10,232 bases of DNA from assembly GCA_034408875.1 (NCBI GenBank), contig JAWXCJ010000381.1, positions 1 to 10,232 of the forward strand, written 5' to 3'. Both the position numbers and the translations under genes were made by a program. Within the stretch, counting starts at the first letter, position 1. Each line of letters opens with the position of its first letter. Below are positions 6,874-10,232 of this stretch, piece after piece. A model generated the notes under the pieces. It saw only the letters and a list, made by a program, of their open reading frames with translations. It did not search any database and was not told the DNA's origin. The stretch is from JANNHK01 sp034408875 (lineage in GTDB: Bacteria; Actinomycetota; Acidimicrobiia; IMCC26256; PALSA-610).

Positions 6874-6879
6874 CAATCT
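6874..6879 (+). promoter_or_regulatory. Candidate -10 element of leaderless garK
   Basis: CAATCT is seven bases before ATG 6887 and matches positions 2 and 6 of TANNNT. It is offset by one base from the opposing treT -10. No Shine-Dalgarno sequence at usable spacing precedes garK. Confidence 0.35.
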
Positions 6880-6880
6880 A
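6875..6880 (-). promoter_or_regulatory. -10 element of the treT-otsA operon
   Basis: Minus-strand TAGATT fits TANNNT. The predicted start near 6868 leaves a leader of about 32 nt that contains the GAGGAG site. No clear -35 is visible. Confidence 0.45.
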
Positions 6881-6886
6881 TTCGAC

Positions 6887-7930
6887 ATGCCCCGCGCCGT
6901 TGCCTGTTCCGACAAGTTTCGGGGGACACTGCGCGCGGCCGAGGCAACCGCAGCAATTGCGGCCGGTTTGGCGCGCTCGGGTTTCGACGATGTCGTCGAA
7001 GTTCCGCTTGCCGACGGCGGCGAGGGGACGCTCGACACGCTGCTCGCGGCCCGGGGCGGCGCGCGGCGGCCCGCCCGGGTTACGGGACCGCTCGGGGAAC
7101 CCGTCGATGCCGAGTGGGGCGTGATCGGCGGAACCGCGATCGTCGAGATGGCGCAGGCGAGCGGGCTCGTGCTCGTGGGCTCGCGCAACGATCCGCTGCG
7201 GGCTTCGACGCGCGGCACCGGCGAACTCATCGCCGCGGCGCGCCGCGAAGGGTTCACGAACGTCGTCGTCGCGGTCGGCGGGAGCGCGACGACCGACGGC
7301 GGCTTGGCCGCCGTCGAAGCTCTGGGGTGGTCACTGGCCGGAATCGAGGTGACCGTCGCGTGCGATGTGACGACGCCCTTTCTGGACGCGGCGCGCGTCT
7401 ACGGCCCGCAGAAGGGCGCATCCTCCGCGCAGGTGTCGCTCCTGCAACGGCGACTCGAGCGGCTGGCCCAGGTGTACGTCTCGCGCACCGGCGTCGACGT
7501 GACGACCGTCGAGGGCGGTGGCGCGGCCGGTGGTCTCGCGGGCGGCCTCGCCGCGATCGGCGCACGCCTGATACCGGGACTCGACGTGGTCGCCGACCTC
7601 GTCGGGTTGGACCGCGCCCTCGAGGGTGCCGACCTCGCGGTGACAGGGGAGGGCAAGTTCGACGCGACGAGTCTCGACGGCAAGGTCGTCGGTGGCGTCC
7701 TCGAGTGGTGCGCCGACATCGGCGTTCCCCGCGTCGCGGTCGTTGCCGGTCAAGTGGCCGACGACGCGCGCACGCGGTTGTCCGAACGCGACGATGTGCT
7801 CGTGCTGTCGCTCACGGATCGCGCGTACCAGGCGAGCGAGACGTACACGCGCGCCGCGGTACTCGTCGAAGAGGCGGCCGTCGAAGCTGCCGGGTGGGCA
7901 CTCAGCGGTCGCGGTACGTCGGAACGGTAA
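6887..7930 (+). CDS. garK: Glycerate kinase (GarK/GlxK family)
   Basis: 347 residues. Enzymes of this family phosphorylate glycerate with ATP, usually giving 2-phosphoglycerate. Family motifs in order: CSDKFRGTL (7-15), PLADGGEGT (40-48), GTGELI (110-115), GGSATTDGG (131-139), CDVTTPF (159-165), YGPQKGA (172-178), GGAAGGLAGGL (211-221) and TGEGKFD (253-259) with SLDGKV. The protein is shorter than the usual 370-380. The segment between the ALGW at about 145-148 and EVTVACDV at about 154-161 is almost absent, where relatives carry roughly 30 residues. The loop after CDV is also a few residues short. ATG 6887 gives the conserved N-terminus; the open frame upstream overlaps treT and is not conserved. 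The last 29 bp overlap the convergent gpgS. Its neighbourhood suggests it handles glycerate from glucosylglycerate turnover (inference). Confidence 0.9.
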   Translation: MPRAVACSDKFRGTLRAAEATAAIAAGLARSGFDDVVEVPLADGGEGTLDTLLAARGGARRPARVTGPLGEPVDAEWGVIGGTAIVEMAQASGLVLVGSRNDPLRASTRGTGELIAAARREGFTNVVVAVGGSATTDGGLAAVEALGWSLAGIEVTVACDVTTPFLDAARVYGPQKGASSAQVSLLQRRLERLAQVYVSRTGVDVTTVEGGGAAGGLAGGLAAIGARLIPGLDVVADLVGLDRALEGADLAVTGEGKFDATSLDGKVVGGVLEWCADIGVPRVAVVAGQVADDARTRLSERDDVLVLSLTDRAYQASETYTRAAVLVEEAAVEAAGWALSGRGTSER

Positions 7931-8714
7931 TGATCGGGGGTCGCTCGCGCACGAGCGCCTCGTACGGCGCCTCGACACCCGCGCGTCGCAGCGCCGCGGC
8001 CATGACTTCCATCGCTTGGGGTGCGAGTTGATGCAACGGCCGGTTGCGGTGCTCACGCGTCCCGAGGTCGGCCTGCGCGATCGCCTCGCGACCGAATCGT
8101 TCGACGATGTCGATGAGGAGCCCGAGCTCGACACCCCACCCTTCGATGAACGGCAACACTTCGAAGGCCGAGCGTCGCCCCGCGTACTCGCCACCGAGCG
8201 GCTGCACGATGTCGGCGAGCTTCGGGAACAGCAACGAGAGCAACGGGCGCGCCACGAGTTCGGTCACGCGGCCGCCACCGGTCGGCGCGCCCTCGAAACC
8301 CCGTTCGTAGAACCCCTTGACCATCAAGATGCCAGGTTCGGTGAGCAGCGGCCCGACGAGACGCGTCACGTAGTCGGCCGAGAAATTTCGCAGGTCGGCG
8401 TCGAGCCAGCAGATGATGTCGCCGGAACTCGCGTGCAGCGACTTCCACATCGCGTTGCCCTTGCCCGAGCCCGGCCCCGACTCGGGCAGCACCAATGCCT
8501 CGGAAACCACCCGGGCTCCGGCCGCCCGGGCTTCGCGTGCGGTGCCGTCGGTCGAGCCGTCGTCGACGACTACGACCTCGTCCACGAACCCGGTCGTCAC
8601 GAGTGCGTCGTGCACCTCGCGGACGATGGCGCCGACGGTCGCCTCCTCGTTCAACGCGGGAAGGCACACCGACACGGTGGCGCCGGCCGCTTGTTTCGCG
8701 GCCTGTAGGTCCAT
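7902..8714 (-). CDS. gpgS: Glucosyl-3-phosphoglycerate synthase (GT81)
   Basis: 270 residues. GpgS transfers glucose from NDP-glucose to 3-phosphoglycerate. The product is dephosphorylated to glucosylglycerate, a compatible solute and, in mycobacteria, the starter for methylglucose lipopolysaccharide. Visible motifs: CLPALNEEATVG (17-28); VVVVDDGSTDGT (47-58); GSGKGNAMWKS with K85; the metal-binding DAD of LDADLRNF (D105, D107); GWGVELGLLIDIV; and LGTREHRNRPL with H222, equivalent to the mycobacterial GpgS histidine. It is shorter than the mycobacterial enzyme (324 aa), mainly at the ends. ATG 8714 has a TANNNT -10 six bases upstream and no Shine-Dalgarno, pointing to a leaderless mRNA. The matching phosphatase GpgP is not in the window. 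The 3' end overlaps garK by 29 bp. Confidence 0.92.
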   Translation of the reverse strand: MDLQAAKQAAGATVSVCLPALNEEATVGAIVREVHDALVTTGFVDEVVVVDDGSTDGTAREARAAGARVVSEALVLPESGPGSGKGNAMWKSLHASSGDIICWLDADLRNFSADYVTRLVGPLLTEPGILMVKGFYERGFEGAPTGGGRVTELVARPLLSLLFPKLADIVQPLGGEYAGRRSAFEVLPFIEGWGVELGLLIDIVERFGREAIAQADLGTREHRNRPLHQLAPQAMEVMAAALRRAGVEAPYEALVRERPPIITVPTYRDR

Positions 8715-8720
8715 GGGTGA

Positions 8721-8726
8721 AGGTTA
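8721..8726 (-). promoter_or_regulatory. -10 element of leaderless gpgS
   Basis: Minus-strand TAACCT fits TANNNT exactly and ends six bases before the A of ATG 8714. The upstream leader has no purine-rich ribosome site. Confidence 0.5.
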
Positions 8727-8746
8727 GGAGAAGGGTCGAGACGGTC

Positions 8747-8768
8747 GGATAACGGTTGGATAACGGTT
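8747..8768. repeat. Perfect tandem 11-bp repeat upstream of gpgS
   Basis: GGATAACGGTT occurs twice head to tail (8747-8757, 8758-8768). Relative to a gpgS transcript start at 8714 it spans about -33 to -54, where the -35 and activator or repressor sites lie. The 11-bp period puts both copies on about the same DNA face. It is also about 25 bp upstream of the thrC -10. Confidence 0.8.
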
Positions 8769-8789
8769 GGCAGGCACCCGGCGGACGGC

Positions 8790-8798
8790 TGCTACGAT
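8790..8798 (+). promoter_or_regulatory. Extended -10 promoter for the riboswitch-thrC transcript
   Basis: TGC-TACGAT is an extended -10 (TG at 8790-8791, TACGAT 8793-8798). Transcription would start near 8805, about ten bases before the aptamer. No -35 at 17 bp is evident; TTGGCA (8767-8772) is 20 bp away. Confidence 0.45.
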
Positions 8799-8815
8799 GG
8801 TCGGGCAAACACGCG

Positions 8816-8915
8816 CTCATCCAGAGCGGCTGAGGGACAGGCCCTATGACGCCGCGGCAACCAGCTCGTTTCCGGTTTTCCGGGGGAGCCAGGTGCCAAT
8901 GCCTGATTCGATGAG
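8816..8915 (+). promoter_or_regulatory. SAM riboswitch aptamer (SAM-I clan, possibly SAM-I/IV-like)
   Basis: P1 is CTCATC (8816-8821) with GATGAG (8910-8915). The core reads AGAGCGGCTGAGGGACAGG, then CCCTATGACGCCGCGGCAACC, followed after P3 by AGGTGCCAATGCC. All are close to the SAM-I consensus (AGAG, GAGGGA, GGCCC.ATGA, GGCAACC, GGTGCCAA). P2 is GCGGC (8826-8830) with GCCGC (8851-8855). P3 is closed by CC/GG and carries GCTC/GAGC and CCGG-TTTT-CCGG. The SAM-I P4 hairpin is missing or reduced to AAT/ATT (8898-8900, 8906-8908). The L2 loop CAGGC (8838-8842) can pair with GCCTG (8901-8905), a variant of the usual pseudoknot. Reduced P4 plus a hairpin after P1 recalls SAM-IV and SAM-I/IV types. 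It precedes threonine synthase by 74 nt. Confidence 0.9.
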
Positions 8916-8924
8916 ACAGCCAAA

Positions 8925-8981
8925 GAGCGGTTCTTCCGCTCGAGGCGCTCGAGAGCGCGTCGAGGACAGCGAAGGAGAACC
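8925..8981 (+). promoter_or_regulatory. Candidate riboswitch expression platform with anti-Shine-Dalgarno pairing
   Basis: GAGCGG (8925-8930) pairs with CCGCTC (8936-8941) around TTCTT. A second stem, CTCGA/TCGAG with GCGCT/AGCGC inside, spans 8939-8964. Alternatively GGTTCT-T-CC (8929-8937) can pair with GGAGAACC (8974-8981), masking the AAGGAG ribosome site. The first hairpin and the masking helix exclude each other, so translational control is plausible. No U-tract terminator is seen. Confidence 0.4.
8972..8977 (+). promoter_or_regulatory. Ribosome binding site of thrC
   Basis: AAGGAG lies 12 bases before ATG 8990, slightly far but the only purine-rich site. It falls within the possible masking helix of the riboswitch platform. 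Confidence 0.6.
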
Positions 8982-8989
8982 GGCGAGCC

Positions 8990-10232
8990 ATGACCGACAA
9001 TCGTGTGCACGTGAATGGCCTGCGATGCAGGGAGTGCGGGCGCGACTATCCCGCGGAACCGATCTACACCTGCGAGTGGTGCTTCGGCCCGCTCGAAGTT
9101 GCGTACGACTACGACGCGATCAAGGCGGCAGTCAGCCGCGAGAGCATCGCCGCGGGTCCCCTTTCGTTGTGGAGGTACTCGGACCTGCTGCCGGTCGCGT
9201 CCGACGCCGCCGTCGACCTGGGAACCGGATTCACCCCGTTGGTGCGCGCCGACCGGCTCGCGGCCGAACTCGGCCTGGGTGAGGTCTGGCTCAAGAACGA
9301 CACCCGCAACCCGACCAACTCGTTCAAGGATCGGGTCGTCTCGATCGCGCTCAGCAAGGCGCTCGAGTTCGGGTTCAAGGTCGCGGCGTGCGCGTCGACG
9401 GGCAACCTCGCCAACTCGGTCGCCGCGCACGCGGCCCGGGCGGGCATGCGCAGCTACGTGTTCATTCCTTCCGATCTCGAGCAGGGCAAGGTCGTCACCA
9501 CCGCGGTGTACGGCGGCAACCTGGTCGCGATCGAAGGGAACTACGACGACGTGAACCGGCTGTGCGCGGAGCTGGCCGGCGTGTACGAGTGGGCGTTCGT
9601 CAACGTGAACATGCGGCCGTACTACGCCGAGGGTTCCAAGACGCTCGCGTTCGAGACCGCCGAGCAGCTGGGTTGGGAAACGCCCGACCACGTCGTCGTC
9701 CCGGTCGCGAGCGGCTCGCTGCTGACGAAGATTCGCAAGGGCTTCGACGAGTTGCACACGGTCGGCCTGCTCGACCACGAACCGCAGGTGCGGGTATCGG
9801 GTGCCCAGGCGCTCGGGTGTTCTCCGGTCGCGTCGGCGTGGATCGAGCAGTCGGACACGATCCGGCCGGTGAAACCGTCGACGATCGCCAAGTCGCTGGC
9901 CATAGGGAACCCGGCCGACGGGTACTTCGCGCTCGACGTCGTCCGCACGACCGGCGGCGGCTTCGCCGCGGTCACCGACGACGAGATCGTCGACGGCATG
10001 CGGTTGCTGGCGCGGACCGAGGGCATCTTCGCCGAGACTGCGGGCGGCGTGACCGTCGCGACGCTGAAGCGGCTGGCCGAGGAAGGCATCGTGCGGCGCG
10101 ACGAGCGCGTCGTGGTCTACATCACCGGACACGGCCTCAAGACACTCGAGGCCGTGGCTCCGACATGTGGACCGACGGCGACGATCAGGCCGACGCTCGA
10201 CGCATTCCACGAAGCATTCGACGTAGAGGAGC
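8990..10232 (+). CDS. thrC: Threonine synthase with N-terminal zinc ribbon (3' end off window)
   Basis: 414 complete codons are visible and the frame is still open at the right edge (…DVEE), probably within a few residues of the end. The enzyme converts O-phosphohomoserine to threonine using PLP. The N-terminus has a zinc-ribbon-like C13-x2-C16 and C28-x2-C31, as in many bacterial and archaeal threonine synthases. A TGFTPLV segment and NPTNSFKDR with the PLP lysine K113 follow. CASTGNLANSVAAHAARAG binds the cofactor phosphate region, and PVASGSLLTKIRKGFDE and GIFAETAGGVTVATLKRL are typical of the fold-type II family. ATG 8990 is supported by an upstream AAGGAG and by the start of the ribbon. 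A SAM riboswitch precedes it, tying expression to the methionine/SAM branch that competes for homoserine-derived precursors. A long open frame on the opposite strand is a shadow. Confidence 0.93.
   Translation, partial: MTDNRVHVNGLRCRECGRDYPAEPIYTCEWCFGPLEVAYDYDAIKAAVSRESIAAGPLSLWRYSDLLPVASDAAVDLGTGFTPLVRADRLAAELGLGEVWLKNDTRNPTNSFKDRVVSIALSKALEFGFKVAACASTGNLANSVAAHAARAGMRSYVFIPSDLEQGKVVTTAVYGGNLVAIEGNYDDVNRLCAELAGVYEWAFVNVNMRPYYAEGSKTLAFETAEQLGWETPDHVVVPVASGSLLTKIRKGFDELHTVGLLDHEPQVRVSGAQALGCSPVASAWIEQSDTIRPVKPSTIAKSLAIGNPADGYFALDVVRTTGGGFAAVTDDEIVDGMRLLARTEGIFAETAGGVTVATLKRLAEEGIVRRDERVVVYITGHGLKTLEAVAPTCGPTATIRPTLDAFHEAFDVEE

Noticed and set aside
5584..7257. Minus-strand open frame of 557 codons across treT and the start of garK
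   Set aside because: Arginine-rich, motif-free shadow. TreT is in another frame with complete GT4 motifs and a clear ribosome site.
8872..8983. Possible pseudoknot between the P3 loop CCGGTT (8872-8877) and AACCGG (8978-8983)
   Set aside because: The six-base match is possible, but the loop strand is already used in P3 and such GC-rich matches are expected by chance here.
8792..10210. Long minus-strand open frame of 472 codons opposite threonine synthase
   Set aside because: It is a shadow of GC-rich codon structure. The plus strand encodes a full threonine synthase with zinc-ribbon cysteines and a PLP lysine, and the minus translation shows low-complexity R/D/V composition with no recognisable motif.

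Overview
The window is high-GC DNA with GTG and TTG starts, dense gene packing and several genes that appear to be leaderless. DUF3263 next to a LytR_C protein is an actinobacterial gene pair. I infer an actinobacterium, perhaps of the class Acidimicrobiia. The phylum is fairly safe; the class is a guess from overall flavour.

Layout. Positions 1-1142 (+) hold the C-terminal part of a secreted or surface protein: a DUF7305-like beta-structured region followed by a DNRLRE-like domain. A strong double-hairpin terminator follows at 1150-1209. At 1355-2204 (+) is a DUF3263 gene followed by a single-pass membrane protein with a LytR_C domain. The convergent junction at 2186-2301 carries four 22-bp tandem repeats and a bidirectional hairpin terminator whose arms contain the stop codons. 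From 2295 to 8714 six genes alternate in direction: an M20 amidohydrolase (-), otsB (+), otsA (-), treT (-), a glycerate kinase (+) and gpgS (-). Convergent neighbours overlap by about 30 bp. Divergent neighbours start only 17 or 50 bp apart and seem to share overlapping -10 elements. From 8715 to the right edge there is a regulatory region with a tandem 11-bp repeat, a promoter and a SAM-binding riboswitch of the SAM-I clan. It leads into a zinc-ribbon threonine synthase that runs off the window two bases into a codon.

How the genes fit together. The centre is a compatible-solute block. OtsA and OtsB make trehalose from NDP-glucose and glucose-6-phosphate. TreT makes trehalose directly from NDP-glucose and free glucose. 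GpgS makes glucosyl-3-phosphoglycerate, the precursor of glucosylglycerate. Glycerate kinase connects glycerate to phosphoglycerate. The products of glucosylglycerate breakdown, glucose and glycerate, are substrates for TreT and glycerate kinase respectively, so the block could cycle carbon between the two solutes. That last point is inference. Threonine synthase is a separate amino-acid function, placed under a SAM sensor.

Most noteworthy are the SAM riboswitch in front of threonine synthase (with a reduced P4), the stop-codon-bearing tandem repeat at the 2.2 kb terminator, and two divergent promoters with offset-by-one overlapping -10 hexamers.
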